Shown: in pieces, positions 10,276 to 22,398 of the stretch
Numbering within the stretch: the first letter of the stretch is position 1
Layout of the letters: each line of letters opens with the position of its first letter
Assembly: GCA_003427395.1 (NCBI GenBank)
Contig: BFEA01000013.1
Location: 1,808,613 to 1,845,049 of the forward strand
Direction: 5' to 3'
DNA length: 36,437 bases
Source: Chara braunii
Taxonomy: Eukaryota; Streptophyta; Charophyceae; Charales; Characeae
Notes under the pieces: generated by a model
Database searches by the model: none
What the model saw: only the letters and a program-made list of their open reading frames with translations
What the model was told of the DNA's origin: nothing
Position numbers and translations under genes: made by a program

Positions 10276-10757
10276 ATGACTTCAGCTCGGTACCAGTTCA
10301 CGATCAGAGAGCCCAGACAAATGAGGAGCGGTCTAATGATGAATTTACCAACTCATCATGAGAAGAATGAGGAAACATGGTATTGTTGGAGGAAGTCTAT
10401 GGGGGAATATGCCCTCGTCTGGATTGAGTCTGGATGGATCAAAGGTGAAAGTTGTGCAATAGAAAGGGTTACATTGTATATTTCAGCGGAATATTTGCAA
10501 GCTATCATAATAAATTTAGCCTTAGGAATAGATCGATCTCTTTCGAGGCTAATGTGGTTTGCGGAGTCCGCACTCAATACTCGGAGCAGGGACGCGCATC
10601 TGAATGGGTTTGAAAGAGTTATAAGAACAGTGAAAGTAAAAAGTGCTTTCGAACTCCTTCCGCCGGCCTCATACCTAAGAGGAACCCTTCCTATGTTTAT
10701 CGTGAATGAAGCCTTCAGAGGGAGGTCGCGAGTAGAGAAAGCTACGGAAGCCACATT
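10276..10757 (+). CDS. Hypothetical reading frame, unknown
   Basis: An ATG at 10276 opens a frame that runs to 11037, but the last third lies inside the dispersed tRNA-like domain, which has no coding role in its other copies. If real, only about the first 160 residues would be unique. They show no signal peptide, repeated motif or catalytic signature that I know. A long frame on the other strand (10356-10754) overlaps it, which lowers confidence. Confidence 0.2.
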
Positions 10758-10861
10758 GGCAGTGCCCGAATGGGGATATCACGATGTCGCACACGGCGGT
10801 CCTGCGCCTTGCTGGGGAGCGCCGAATCTCGCGGTCGTGTCACGTAGGATGTTTCGTCTGG

Positions 10862-11110
10862 AAAGAACCAGTCACCACTCCAACCGTGCGCGTGTGCTAT
10901 ACCTCCCAGGACGTCCTGCGACAGGTCGGGACGTCGCGAGGTACAACTTACCTCTACCCGAAGGGTTGTCACCACCCTCAGGTAGGCGTATCCCTGCTGA
11001 GCTACCGGCCCACGTGCGAAGGTTTTTACATGCCTAAGTAGAGGTAGCTCGGTCGAGGGCGTTTGCTCGATCGCTGTAGCATGAAATGAGGTATGCGCGG
11101 TAAAACGCCT
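10862..11110 (-). repeat. tRNA-like A-box domain with a central hairpin (copy B)
   Basis: This is the inverse of the copies at 7235 and 8965. The A-box lies on the minus strand at 10993-11004. The central hairpin has outer arms CTACC/GGTAG (10954-10958/10981-10985) and inner arms AGGG/CCCT, around TTGTCACCA. It is about 75-80% similar by eye to 29455-29705 in long stretches such as GAGGTACAACTTACCTCTAC. Confidence 0.7.
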
Positions 11111-11672
11111 AGGACTGACCCGTTAGATACTCAAGTCGAACTTTGAAACGGTCGTCTACTCCCGCTTTTGTTCCAAAGACACATTCTCCTTCTAACCACT
11201 ATGTTCAAAGTATCTAAACAAAACCTTGTCACTACCAACGTATGACTGATCATCAAATATCATAGGAATTATATAAGACTGATTATGAGTATTGAGGTAT
11301 TACCACTGGGTACCCTTCCCACTTTTATAAGTGTTGAGTGTCCAGAACTCTTCAATATGCCAATCCCAGTCCAGCCCAAATCATGCACAAAACAGACATG
11401 TACAACATAATGCAAAAACAGTTCACATGCCATGCACTAACAACGTCAGCCATCAACCGTTGACATTGTCCCTCACTCCCCAAACCATGCACGACAGCTC
11501 TATCTTTCCTGAGATGCAAGCCCAGCCCCCTCACATTGATTCAAAGGACCCTTGAGAGTGACCAGGACCATTCAGGCAATGACCACATGTGAGAGTTTTA
11601 CTGACCACAAGGTTTGACTTTAGATGTAGGTGTCAAGTCAAAGGAAGAAAAGTTGAATCGGCAACGATCGAC

Positions 11673-11767
11673 CTGTTATCGAGTGATAACAGAAAGTTCA
11701 GTCCTTTATGCAGGACTTCTCCTTTAATTGCAGTAGACCAAAGCAAAGACCTGCACACACACAGGTC
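11673..11767. repeat. HF5 hairpin (copy 3) and two neighbouring hairpins
   Basis: CTGTTATC (11673-11680) and GATAACAG (11685-11692) enclose GAGT. They are followed by AGTCCT/AGGACT (about 11699-11716) and GACCTG/CAGGTC (11748-11767, loop CACACACA). The first and third hairpins recur at 30269-30288 and 30343-30362, spaced the same way. Confidence 0.8.
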
Positions 11768-12183
11768 AACAATGATTCAACATCCCCACTTGATTCCCAC
11801 ATAATGATATCTAAGGGTCAAACCCTTAGTTCAGGTTTGTGAGCATTGGGATCATCATCCCAAAGTCTAATCCTTAGCCACTATTTACCCTGAGCCGTTT
11901 GTCACATCTCCTCCTTTTATTTCAAGGAGTTTCTCTGTCTATGTCTCAAGTTGTCCCAGGGAAACTCATATTTCTCCTTACTCTTAATGCTTGCATATTC
12001 TCTCTTGCGGATAAGCACACCCCTTTGTACTTACGTGGTAATCTAACCGAGATCTACTCATGTCGTTCGGTGGTTTCTCCCTTAGGAGCCTATTAATGAA
12101 CTGAGGCTACGCGAAACTTCTTCTTGTCTAATCCTTTTCCGTGCGGTATTCATTTTCTTTCACATGTCTTTTATGGAACCTTT

Positions 12184-13252
12184 GGAGTCGCTCCCGATGG
12201 AGCACTCCTTTTTCTTTCTCTTTCTCTTGTCCTGACATACGCAAGTGGTGGGTTGAATCACCTAGGAATCTTCCACTACTTGACCAGTTCCAAACAATCT
12301 CTTAGTAAGAAGAGTAGTCGAGTCGCCCCAACGGGAGCACTCAGTCACTCTTCAAAATTCATGCAGTTCTCACGCAATCAAAGCAGTTCATGTAATCTAG
12401 TGCAAGTGACAGGATGACTCACCCGGGAGTATCATTTTATTAGTTAAGCAGATAGTTAGGAGACCTATGTTGAATCGTTTCAATACTTGACCCAATACTC
12501 AGGGAACATTCTAGATCCAGGTGTCAATACAGACTTAAAGCTAGTAATATGCGGTCCTCACCGAAGCCTCCTATTACTCCTTGATCAAAGTTCAGTCTCT
12601 CCCTTGAAAGTGTAATAGGATGACCCAACGGGAGCCACTCTACTATTATCTCAAAGTCAGACGAGCTAGGATTATGTCAGCGGATTCAGGCAAACACCAG
12701 ATCGTGCTGGAGTATCTTGTTAGACCCGTTAAGATTGAGTTAAGCAAGCATTAGGATGACCCCACGGAAGCCTCTCATGTCCTGCTTCAATGTTAATCAG
12801 GTGGATCGTTAGTACTTATTTATATCGTTCATTAGTCATACCTGAACAAGTCATAAGGTTACTCACCCGGGAGTATCCCTTTACTTGTTCAAGCATAATC
12901 GCCTTACTTCTTCCTTCCGTTAGTTGACCTCCAAATCAAACAAGTGTTAGGATAACCCACCCGGGAGCCATCCTACCACCAGTTCGACGCATAGGAGATC
13001 AAAAACAACTCTTCATTGAGTTGCCCTGACAGTTCACCTATCTGGCCTATGCGTTGTAAGTGAGCAAAAGGCATGTTAACTCCCACGGAAAGTCGGACAG
13101 ATCAACCCAGACTTAAGAGTTCGTACACTCACCCGGGAGTACTCGAATCCCTCCCCAGTCTAGTTCGATTGGTGATAGGAGAGCCTCATGGAAGCCTCCT
13201 GCTACCTTCAACCTTTATTAGCCTTTTGAAGACGCGTACCCTATGAGAGTAC
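12184..13252. repeat. Array of bulged hairpins with changing stems (family HF4)
   Basis: Hairpins are scattered at roughly 60-130 bp. The clearest are these. At 12184-12208: arms GGAGT, bulged C, GCTCC, loop CGAT, then GGAGC and ACTCC. At 12413-12433: GAT, bulged G, ACTC, loop, GAGT and ATC. At 13177-13200: AGGAG, bulged A, GCCTC, loop ATG, GAAGC and CTCCT. At 12951-12974: TAGGAT/ATCCTA outer arms around a CCCGGG core. At 13236-13252: GTAC/GTAC with CT/AG. Several have a further outer stem, for example TAATAG/CTATTA around 12611-12645. A common core reads GGATGAC, then CCCACGGGAGCC or a variant. Confidence 0.75.
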
Positions 13253-13264
13253 TGGACTAATTGA

Positions 13265-13578
13265 CTTTTGTTAGACTGAAGGAGTGTACTTCACGGAAGC
13301 ACCGGATCAAATTGGTTTTTGTTAGACGATTGAAAGAGTGTACTTCACGGAAGTACCGAATCAAATTGGTTTTTGTTAGACGATTGAAAGAGTATACTTC
13401 ACAGAAGTACCGGATCAAATTGGTTTTTGTTAGACGATTGAAGGAGTGTACTTCACGGAAGTACCGGGTCAAATTGGTTTTTGTTAGACAATTGAAGGAG
13501 CGTACTTCACGAAAGTACCGCATCAAATTGTTTTTTATTAGACGATTGAAGAAGTGTACTTCACGGAAGTACCGGATT
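13265..13578. repeat. Six tandem copies of a 54-bp unit, each with a GTACTTC/GAAGTAC hairpin
   Basis: The word GTGTACTTCAC repeats at a 54-bp period (for example 13284 and 13338). Within each unit GTACTTC pairs with GAAGTAC across ACG (13340-13356 in the second copy). Both strands stay open because 54 is a multiple of three, giving an 18-residue peptide repeat. I do not regard that as a gene. The array sits at the end of the HF4 region and looks like a recent amplification of one hairpin module. Confidence 0.9.
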
Positions 13579-13799
13579 ACTTCCTAGACCTAGCCTGTAA
13601 TGTAATGAGAGGACTGCACGACAACCTCTCGTCACCAACGCCGCAATCAAACAGACATTTTATCAGTTTGTTACTTTAGCCGGACGAATGGAAGGGAAAC
13701 TTCGCACGGCGAGTACCCTGTCAATCATCTTGGTTAGCTAATACAACCAGCGTGACGACCCCTCGGGAGCCTCCATCATACTGCCTTATGTTTCAGAAC

Positions 13800-14070
13800 C
13801 AAGCAGACTAGGTTCTTTTTTGGTTCTCCTAGGTTCCTTTCCTGAATCAGGCATGATTTTTACTTCAATTATATAGTCTTTTTGCTTTCGATACTTTTAG
13901 TCCTGAAGAAAGTCATAAACAGTATATCATACAATCACACAAGCAGTCTGATAGAAGGGCGTAGCCTGTAAGGGTATATTGGAAAGGAATAGGTGACGCG
14001 TACCTTATGGTTCCCTGCCTCCAGAGTTCCTCCTGAACTCCGGCAGAGCTCCCGCAATCGCCCTGACCAC
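13800..14070 (+). repeat. Conserved tail of the dispersed repeat family (copy B)
   Basis: This matches 32400-32660 over almost its whole length. Shared words include AGGTTCCTT, TTTAGTCCTGAAGAA, CAGTATATCATACAATCA, AGAAGGGCGTAGCCTG and TTCCCTGCCTCCAGAGTTCC. The last part also occurs inverted at 3840-3900. It is not coding. Confidence 0.85.
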
Positions 14071-14321
14071 GTCAAATCTATACAATGATTTTCTGACTTC
14101 TTAGCAAGATCAGAAACATCCTAGTGATCATACATCACTTAAACATGTATAGCTGAAGAGATAGGTTTTAGAGAGGATCAATCAACGATAAGAGTGGAGG
14201 AAGACGGAGGAGGTGTGCACCATCACGAACGCGATGATGTTTCTTCTCCTTCCTAATGCCTCACAATCCTCGTCAGTTTAGTCCTCAGTCAAACAAATAA
14301 TAATAAAATCAATAAACACCA

Positions 14322-14327
14322 ATACTG

Positions 14328-14368
<41 letters not shown>

Positions 14369-14434
14369 TAATAATAATAATAAACAATAATTATTATTAT
14401 TATAAATAAAATAATGATAATAATAATAATAATA
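14322..14434. repeat. (TAA)n microsatellite, interrupted
   Basis: ATAATAATAA-type repeats run for about 110 bp with an inner ATTATTATTAT segment. A similar tract lies at the matching position of the other plus-strand element (32902-32957), so the seed of the microsatellite probably belongs to the element itself. Confidence 0.95.
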
Positions 14435-14458
14435 AAGGTAGCATTTTCTCGCTACCTT
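14435..14458. repeat. AAGGTAGC/GCTACCTT hairpin
   Basis: An 8-bp perfect stem with an 8-nt loop (ATTTTCTC) lies directly after the (TAA)n tract. It is probably another module of the repeat element. Confidence 0.7.
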
Positions 14459-16402
14459 CCATAAGGATCAAAGAAAGGACCCTCTTCCTTTCATTTTCTC
14501 TTTTCCTCATACATTTCCCTCACTCTTTCTCTCTTCACCTACCTCCTTTCTCACTTCTCACTCTTTCTTTTCCCTGCATAATCCTACCTTCTCCTTACTC
14601 TGCCGTTTGGTTCTCACTATTCCCAGTTACTTTCATCCGCTTTCATACTTGTCTGGCCATAGGTCCGACCAAGTTCAAAGGGCCCCTATCTAAGTTGTCA
14701 TAGGTATGTCCAAGGCAGATCCTAACTGAGTCATATGTCCCCAGTCTGATGATCTACTTAGTCTTGTCAGAAATGCCAATTGTATCAATGTACGCCAGGC
14801 TTGAGCCCGGTACCGACGAACCCAGTCAATATCAAGTATAAGTAAGGGAACAGTGAGCAAAACATCCATGCATTCTGTTGCCGATGATGCGGAGGTGCTG
14901 CTGCAGCGGCTCGTGCTACGGGGTCAGCAAGTTGCCCGTAAGCGCCAATCAAATATTGTCATTTGTCTGCTGCCTCGGCGTCCGATGGTCAAGTCCGATT
15001 TCTTATCGGCCAATAATGTAGTCATGGTGATCAGGTGCTCTAATCAGGCGAAGATAGTAGTGAGAGGCTTCGCGCATATAGAGCGCAAGCATGTGACAGA
15101 TAAATAAAACACAGACAACGCATAGTTATATCATATACAAGGCACGGTCAAAGACATATCAGACGGACATCGCACCAGACAAGGCATCGTCTCAGCACGG
15201 GAAATAGAACACCGACTGCACAGTCATATTACAGGCCTAGCACATAGGAATACCACAAACTCCATACAGGCTCAACACATAGCCATAGCACAACTCATCA
15301 ACCACAAACACAGATCACAGACATAGCTCAGATGTAGATATAGCATAGACACGACCTTAGCACAATCAGACGTAGCAGAGAGATGTAGCCACATCATAAA
15401 TACTACAATTGCACAGTCATAGCACAATCTCAGAACACAGATGCAGCACACTGGCTTGGCACGGTCTCAACACACAGACGCGGAACACAGACCCAGCTCA
15501 GACACAGGTCAGATGTAAAACACAGACATAGCCTACAGTCCTAGTACAAATGTAGTACCGTGATACACAGATACGGCACAGATGCAGTACAATGGCGCAC
15601 CGACATGGCAGAGTCATGCTTTCCTTTACTGTATAGCGAACTATGGCAACACACACACACAGTCATACAGATGCTCCCCCACAGATGCATTGGTGAAAGC
15701 CCGACGAAACTGTCTGACGCAGTCCTGCTTTTCTGTTCACACCATCCGTCGTTTCTATCAATCGAATGGTCTAGTGAGGTGTCTGGATCTCGGCGGTTTG
15801 CCGTTGTCTGTATGTCTGATGGTCTGTCTCTTCTCTCTTTTATCTTCCCTCATTCTCCTCCTCGCTCTCTTTCTCTCTCTTTACAGCAAAGAAAAAATAG
15901 CAATAGCAGGATGATAATATTCAGACTACACGTTCACATTGAAAGCCAGATCGTACCACAACGTCCAGAAAGCAGCAATGCACCAATATAACACCAATAG
16001 AGAATCGTAACACTGAAAACTCAAGGTTAATGAGAGTTTGCTCTCGCCAATACCATCATATGTATTCTAGGCTCTTCTCCGTACTTGGCACTTGGTGCCC
16101 AACGTACTCCCTACACAACTAACATCTGCCTTCTAATTAACAATGCAACTATAAACGTCAGCAACCGACGAAGTACTTAAAAACGTCGACCAATGCACGC
16201 CATCGCCAATACCAGGTATATGCCCTCACCTGTTATTATATACGTCGTATCATTGTGCGCGATCGCCTAGAAATCTCGGCCTCAATGGTCGAGAAGTTCG
16301 CTTCACCTCACCAAGCCAAAAAAATTCTCACTTTTTACTCCAGACTGTCTCCGATACGGCGACAGGCGTTGATACTGTATCATATGCAAAATCATGAGCA
16401 AA
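14459..16402. other. No recognisable gene; low-complexity DNA
   Basis: From 14470 to 14640 the sequence is pyrimidine-rich. From about 15100 to 15560 it is a degenerate repeat of words such as CACAGACATAG and ATAGCACA. An 84-codon frame at 14853-15107 has no recognisable motif. I see no RNA gene here. Confidence 0.5.
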
Positions 16403-16432
16403 TACCCTTGTAAGGGTGTTTGCTCTGACAAC
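16403..16432. repeat. ATACCC hairpin (HF6, copy b)
   Basis: GAGCAAA (from 16403) pairs with TTTGCTC, and ACCCTT pairs with AAGGGT around GT, with one T-G wobble between the two segments. This gives a stem of about 14 bp. The core matches the hairpins near 29055 and 34425, but the outer arms are different. Confidence 0.75.
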
Positions 16433-16566
16433 GAGTCCACCTCTTTATTTACATACTACTTGTACCTGGAGGTATGACATCTAATTGGGGAAAGAGAGTT
16501 ACTAAGCATATTACCGCAAATCGACTCATACGCTCGCAGATACGAATTGGCAAATAGGTTTAACTA

Positions 16567-18531
16567 TTGGGACAAATTACGACGGGTAATCCTCTTTCCA
16601 GCCTGATAGTGACAGAATGCTCTTCATTTAGGGACCTATGGAAAAATGGTAAAAAGGTCAATGGAGGGGGGCCACCGCCTATTACCGTAGCGGAAATTGT
16701 TAAGTTACTAGAAAGGAGAATTATAAAAAGGTCTAACTTGCCAAAAATAGATATCTTCCCGTTCAAAGGAGAAAGAGTATCTCACAAGTTGGAGTTACTT
16801 GAATAGATCTTCAACCAATTAACTTCAGCGGAGAAATTTGCTCAGCTGTATGAGTATGTATGGTGGGAATGCAAATCGGACGTGGAAGAAGTTGTAAAGA
16901 AGGCCAATGATGATTGGGCAAAATTTAAGTAAGGCATGCAAAGGAAGTTCAAATTAAAGGACGGTCTGCACACGGTCGAACACCTTTATAACACGAACCG
17001 GGGTGATTTCACCACGATTGGAGCATTTGCCAATGCCTTTGAAAAGACGACCGAAAGGGTCGCAGGGTTGTCCGAAGAAATGCAGTGCCTCATATTCCTG
17101 GGAAAATTCTCTGGGTATGAGGTAATGGAATTGACTCGAGGAGGAGCTGCGAGAAGGAAAACGACTTGGGAAACCATTAAGAGGAACATCGCGGCAGGGG
17201 ACTTAGATCAAGAGTTTCATCACCAGGTCAAAGTAGAACGAAGGAAGAGAAAGGCAGTTGGAACAGTCCAACGAATAGACAATGTGTTAGGAGGAGTATT
17301 GAGCAACATGACAAACGAGATAAAGGAACTTAGGGAGAGGGTGACACCGACAAAAGTGTTAACAGTGACGCAACCATCAGGGAAGAGGAAGAAGAAAGAA
17401 GAAGAAGAAGAAGGCGAAATCGAAGTAGAAGACCTAGAGGAAGCAGTCAAGTTGACAAAATGTCAAAGGAAAGCTATGAATTTAACCATGAGGGGACAAG
17501 GTTCGGGAAAAGGACAGGTTTCTCAACAAGCGATAGTCCAGTCTGGTCAAGAGTCATCGACAAGCACGACTCGGTTTGGGCAATGGCCCATGGGACCGCC
17601 GATGGGTGCATGGCCCGGATATTTCTCAATGGGACCATGGCCTACGTAGGGACCATATCCGATGATGCCTCAAAACCAGAATATGGGAGGAGAGTAAGGC
17701 TCGGGGCATAACCAACAAGCAAATAAGAATCAACCAGGGTTGAGTCGCCAAAGCGGTGAAAACCAGAATCGGTCCCTGGGACAAGGATAGGAACGTGGAA
17801 GAGGAAGGAACACAGGAAGGAATCAAGGACCAGCAGAACGAGGAGTAGGGAATAGAGGGAATGGGGGTCAAGGTGGAAAATGGGGACAGCCCCAAGTGGG
17901 TGCCAATCAAGTGGGACAAGAATACCAGCAAGGGTATGGCCAAGGATACGAACAAAGCTACGACAGAGGGTATGGTAGAGGTAGCGGACAATGAAACGGA
18001 CAAGGGTACGACAGAGGATGGATAGATTACAGTGAGCGCATTTGTACCCACTGTGGGATCCGAGGGCACACGGTAAAACGGTGTCACGTCGGGAAGCTAG
18101 ACGAACGTGACGGACTCATAACCTCGAACATAGATGGTGATGTATTCGACAAAAGAGGGAATATGATTAGTCCGGACATTCCGGGCGCCATGAGAGAAGA
18201 GGCCCTCCGGGTGGCCGAACTTGGCCCCAACACTCCGGCAATGTTCTGAATTTGGCAAGAGAAGGAGGACCCTGTTGTGCATGTGGAAGATATAACGGAA
18301 TTAGAAGAGAAAATGAGCAGGATGGAGGTAAAAGAAAACAAGGAGAACATTCCCGTCGTTAAAGAAAACACGGAGGAGGGGGATGTTAACATCAATGTCA
18401 GAGAAACGTTTGATAGGATCGAGGATCTGGTGGATAAAATGCAAAGATTACATCCTAGGCTTCGCGAAATATGCGAAGAAGTTGGGAGAGCAGCGATTTG
18501 GATATCCGAGAATATTTACTATGGGACATGA
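16567..18531 (+). pseudogene. gag: Gypsy Gag (capsid and nucleocapsid), interrupted by stops
   Basis: One frame runs the whole length but has stops at 16804, 16930, 17647, 17695, 17788, 17992 and 18247. The region 16860-17230 looks like a retrotransposon capsid domain (ending near EEMQCLIFLGKFSGYEVMEL). It is followed by an acidic/basic stretch and a Gln/Gly/Arg/Tyr-rich segment. A CCHC zinc knuckle with C-x2-C-x4-H-x4-C spacing lies at 18043-18084. An acidic region follows the knuckle. Gag forms the particle and binds the element RNA. Most stops can be reached from CAA, CAG or CGA by one C-to-T change. No ATG begins the frame, so the true start is not known. Confidence 0.85.
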
Positions 18532-18903
18532 AGGACCGGGAGAAGGACCGAATGAGCCTAACCCAAGAATGTTGAGGGCCAACATGGCTGCAAAGGCTAG
18601 CATGGGTCAGAGAAACGTAAGGGGCTCGATTCCATACGCTACGCGAAGACCTGGAGGAGGCAATCCTCCAAAGGAGCAAGCTCAGACCTCCCAGCCGACT
18701 GGGGAAAAACCACCAATCACGGTAGAGGGAGATGAGGACGAAGACGATAAGATCAGGGAAAAGAAGAAGTCAAGCGGGCGAAGATTAGGGCCAAGAGAAG
18801 AAAAGAAAAAATCAAGGAAGGGAAATCGAAGAAAGAAGAGACCCCGACCAAGAAACGAAAGTAGCAGACTTCGATCGAAGAAGGAGTCGACCTGGAAGGA
18901 TTT
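18532..18903 (+). pseudogene. Gag-Pol linker, disordered and charged
   Basis: After a frame change, a second frame (ending at 18907) gives a Gly/Pro-rich then Lys/Arg/Glu-rich stretch. It links the acidic Gag tail to the protease region. It has no recognised domain and is best read as a spacer of the polyprotein. The Lys-rich end is typical of disordered retroelement linkers. Confidence 0.45.
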
Positions 18904-19853
18904 ATGAATAAATTGTTGGAAGGCCACAATGAATTGTTGAATCTAAGAGAGATTTTTGCCTCAGCCCCACGGCTAAGGGAAATGGTAAAAGTTAGGCTGT
19001 CGCGCAAGAGAGTGACCATAGTCCGAATAGGAGACCTGATTCCCAAAGAGGCGAACTGGAGCGTTGCGGGAAGTAAGATGGACTGAAAGTTCGTGGGGAC
19101 GGAGTCCATTGAAGTTATCATAAAAGGAAAGATGTTTCCAAGAATGGTTGATACGGGGGCATAAATGAACATCATAAACGGAGAAACTGCGGAGAGATTG
19201 GGGTTGGAAGTTGATGAAAACGATTGCGGATTCCTCAATGGAGCTAGTGGCAAAACCGGGTACACGGGGTTGCTTCTAATGTTGTAATAAGGAGAGGAAG
19301 GGTCAAGGTGCGTACGTGCTTTTACGTTATGCCCTGTTTGGACATCTCGATTTTGCTAGGCAAATCCTTCTTATGCAGGTCCGAGTCGCTCATTATAAAC
19401 AAACATGATTGCACCATGTTTGTTATCTTGTGTGATCTCGCCAGTGGGAATTTTGAGGTAATCACTTGTAGAAATACCGGACCCCACAGCTCGACGAACC
19501 GACTCAATGCGGGATCTTACACGTTTGAAGAGTCGGAGAATAGGCGGAAAGAAGTAAAATGGAAGAAAGAAGAAGAATCAGACAATGAAGAAGCGAGTGG
19601 ACTTGTATGGAGCCTATCAAGTATTAGTGACGCAACCGAGTTGGTATCGGCCTACACGATGGCGAACCCTGATGCTGTCAGAGCGCTTGCGGAAAGGATC
19701 CAGGAAGATCCAGAAGGAGGGAGAGTCGATCTTGTTTACCGACCTTCTCCTCCTCAGATGATAGGGCCACATATGCCAAATGCCCAAACACCCGGCCAAC
19801 AATGTTTATGGGTGGGCTCAAGTAGGGCTCCAAAAGGCGGTACAAAACGGTAG
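18904..19853 (+). pseudogene. Gypsy aspartic protease region
   Basis: The first part (frame ending with TGA at 19084-19086) carries a leucine-rich lead-in (LLEGHNELLNLREIFASAP). The catalytic motif follows as VDTGA, near 19150-19163, immediately followed by an in-frame TAA. The flap-like LNGASG follows at about 19233. A frameshift near 19275 moves reading to another frame, which continues with ILLGKSFLCRSE, typical of the end of a retroviral-type protease. A Lys/Glu-rich connector reaches 19853. The protease would cut the polyprotein, but this copy cannot make it intact. Confidence 0.75.
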
Positions 19854-19936
19854 ACAAGAAAAGTCATCCGGTCCCAGTGCTGGTAAGTCAGGAAGAAGGT
19901 GTGTATTATGATCAGGAGAGAGAATTGATATGACAG

Positions 19937-21565
19937 ATGAGAGAGTGTACTAAAAATGGGTCATGTCGCATCAATAAGGAAACTAATAAGGATTTGATAA
20001 TAGGCGAACCCGGTTTCCTGACAAAGCAAGAAGAGGTTTTGGTAAATAATTTGATACGTAAGAAGCATGGAGCATATGCCTTCAATGATGATCAACACAG
20101 ACGGTTGGACGTTGACAAAATCGAAATGATCCGCATTCATACTGTGCCTCATGAACCGCGGAATGTTCGCGGAGCTAAGTACCCCAATCCTGAGGATCGC
20201 CGAAAGGTGCTAGAGTACCTAGATGAAAAGATTCGCACGAATGTTGCTGGGTATTCTAGCGGACCATATGCTTCTCCTTGGTTCTGCTTTGTAAAACCAA
20301 ATGGGGTGCTCAGATGGGTGCAGAACCTTCAATGGTTGAATTCGGTGACCGTGAGAGACGCTGGGCGATTGCCTAACGCTGATCAATTGTCAGAATCCTG
20401 CGCAGGGAGATCGATTGTATCCCTTATTGATCTCTACTTCGGGTATGATCGATTTTCAGTCTATCCTGCGGATCGTCCTATAACGGCGATGCACACGCCC
20501 AGAGGGTTAGTCCATATGAATGTTGTACCCCAAGGGTAGACGAACGTTGTGGCCATGGTGCAGCGCAGTATGATCAGAGTAATGCAGCCAATCAGTCCTC
20601 AAATTACCGAGCCATATATTGATGATCTTGCTGTCAAGGGACCTATCGAGAAGGACGAATCAGAAGTCGCTCCTTGGATAAGAAGATTCGTGTGGGAGCA
20701 CGTCCAAGGGTTAAGATAAGTTCTATCTCTCTTAGAAGAGTATAACCTCATTGCCAGTGGCGTGAACTCAAGGCATTGTGTGAAGGAAGTAACCATTCTG
20801 GGGTACGTATGCAACGAATACGGTCGACGACCTGATGGTAAAAAGAATAACAAAATCCTGGAATGACCTACTCCCTTCAGGAATGTTGGAGAAGTCCGTA
20901 GCTTCCTTGGAACCTGTGGATTATGGAGGAGGTTCATAGAAAGATTTGCCACCAAGACAGAGCATTGGAGGAAGCTAGTACGAAAGGATCAGGACTGGGA
21001 ATGGGGTAACCGTCAAGAAGAAGTGGTAGAGGAATTGAAGACGGAATTCAGAGAATGAGGTTTAGTATTGTGAGTGCCTAATTTTGATGCAACTATGGAG
21101 CAACCTTTCATAGTTGAAACCGATGCTGGGTCAACCGCCTTGGGAGGCGTTTTGATCCAAGCAGACAGTCGAGGAAAGGAAAAACCGCTAAGATTCGAAA
21201 ACCGGACACTCAATTCAACGGAGCGGAATTACTCACAGTTCAAAAGGGAAGCCTTGACAGTCCTGCATTGTCTAAGAATCTTCAGGCACTACCTCTTTGG
21301 GAGGAGGTTTATCCTCAGGATTGACCCAACGGCGCTTATGTATTCCCTCAAGAACTTTTCGCCCTCAGACTCGACCATAGCCAGATGACTTACCTATATC
21401 TGGATGTTCGATTTTCAGCTGGAACGTATCCCAGGAAATAGGAATATGGCCGATGGCATGAGTATAATTGAATGGGGAGATCAAGCAGGGTCAGAAAAGG
21501 AGGCACCTCCGGTAGACGAATTTTTGGGAGAAGGGGAAGATATGCGCACACTCGTCAACTATTAG
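19937..21565 (+). pseudogene. Gypsy reverse transcriptase and RNase H, with stops
   Basis: Reverse transcriptase fingers begin near 20240 (GPYASPWFCFVKPNG). The first catalytic Asp is at 20429-20431 (SLIDLY), PQG at about 20528-20536, and the catalytic YIDD at 20615-20626. The thumb/connection follows. RNase H starts near 21110 with ETDAG (Asp at 21122-21124) and includes the Glu of FKREAL and the Asp of RIDPT. In-frame stops lie at 20537, 20717, 20864, 21056, 21071, 21386 and 21563. Those at 20537, 20864 and 21386 fall where the family normally has Trp (after PQG, before PTPF and before LTYI). RT copies element RNA into DNA, and RNase H removes the RNA strand. Confidence 0.95.
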
Positions 21566-21678
21566 TTTATGGTCGTTGAAAATAAGGCAATGAGGAGAGG
21601 AAATCCGATGTGGCATCCGCCGCCTGAGTTTTTGAAGAAACCTGCCTTGATACTTACGCCGATAGTAGAAGAGGACTC

Positions 21679-22398
21679 TTGGGACTCGGAGAGCGGAATG
21701 CGGAATGGATGATGGAGTTGGCCTTGGCTGAGAATTATAGAATAATGGACGAACCACGAACAGTCGAGGCAGGAGCCCGACAAGCAGACGAACAAGTAAC
21801 CATGATGGGTAGAATGTACTACTTAACGAATTCCTTCTTACAGGTCCAAGTGAATGATGAAGGAAGTGTGGTGAAAGCTTATAAAATAGTAATTGAGGAT
21901 GATTACGAATTTGATGAGGAGAAGAAGGAGGAATTTGAGCAAGGAGAGATTTTAGAAGAATTCCGAGAAGAGGAGTATGATGGATTATACCTAGAAATGG
22001 CGTTACTTCTTTCCGGGGATAAAAGAGAAAGAGAAGTTAGTGAAAAGACTCTTCGGATGAGAGATCATTATGTAGTAAGAGGTGATCATTTATTCATCAG
22101 AGACAAGAGGGGGCCGCCGAGACGAGTGGTATGCGGGAAGAGTCATCAGATTGATATCATAGTTGCACTTCATGATGGGATAGTAAGGAAACACCGAAGT
22201 TTTGCGGCAATCTATAAGAAGGCGATGAAACTCTACTATTGGGAAGGGATGTTTGAGATGACTCGTAAGTACTGTGAATTATGTGTACCTTGTCAAGTAC
22301 GATCGCCTGTCAAATACAAGGAGCCTCTACATCCCAGGTACATCAAAGATGTGGGAACGGTTGTCCATTTGGACCTACTGCTATGCCATTGGGACTAG
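21679..22398 (+). pseudogene. Gypsy integrase N-terminal zinc domain and start of the core
   Basis: A spacer with an acidic segment leads to the integrase zinc-binding domain. It has His residues in ALHDG and VRKHRS, and Cys residues in YCELCVPC near 22270-22295, giving the HHCC pattern. The core starts with VHLDLL, whose Asp codon is 22372-22374. The frame then shifts near 22385 and stops at 22396-22398. It is joined to the RT frame by an earlier frameshift near 21690. There is no typical host start codon because this is part of a polyprotein. Confidence 0.9.

Noticed and set aside
13257-13587. 18-residue repeat protein on either strand
   Set aside because: Both strands are open because the unit is 54 bp. 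It is a tandem hairpin array.
16083-16110. Primer-binding site (CTTGGTGCCCAACG) of the gypsy element
   Set aside because: It is only loosely like known leader sequences, and no LTR end could be found next to it.
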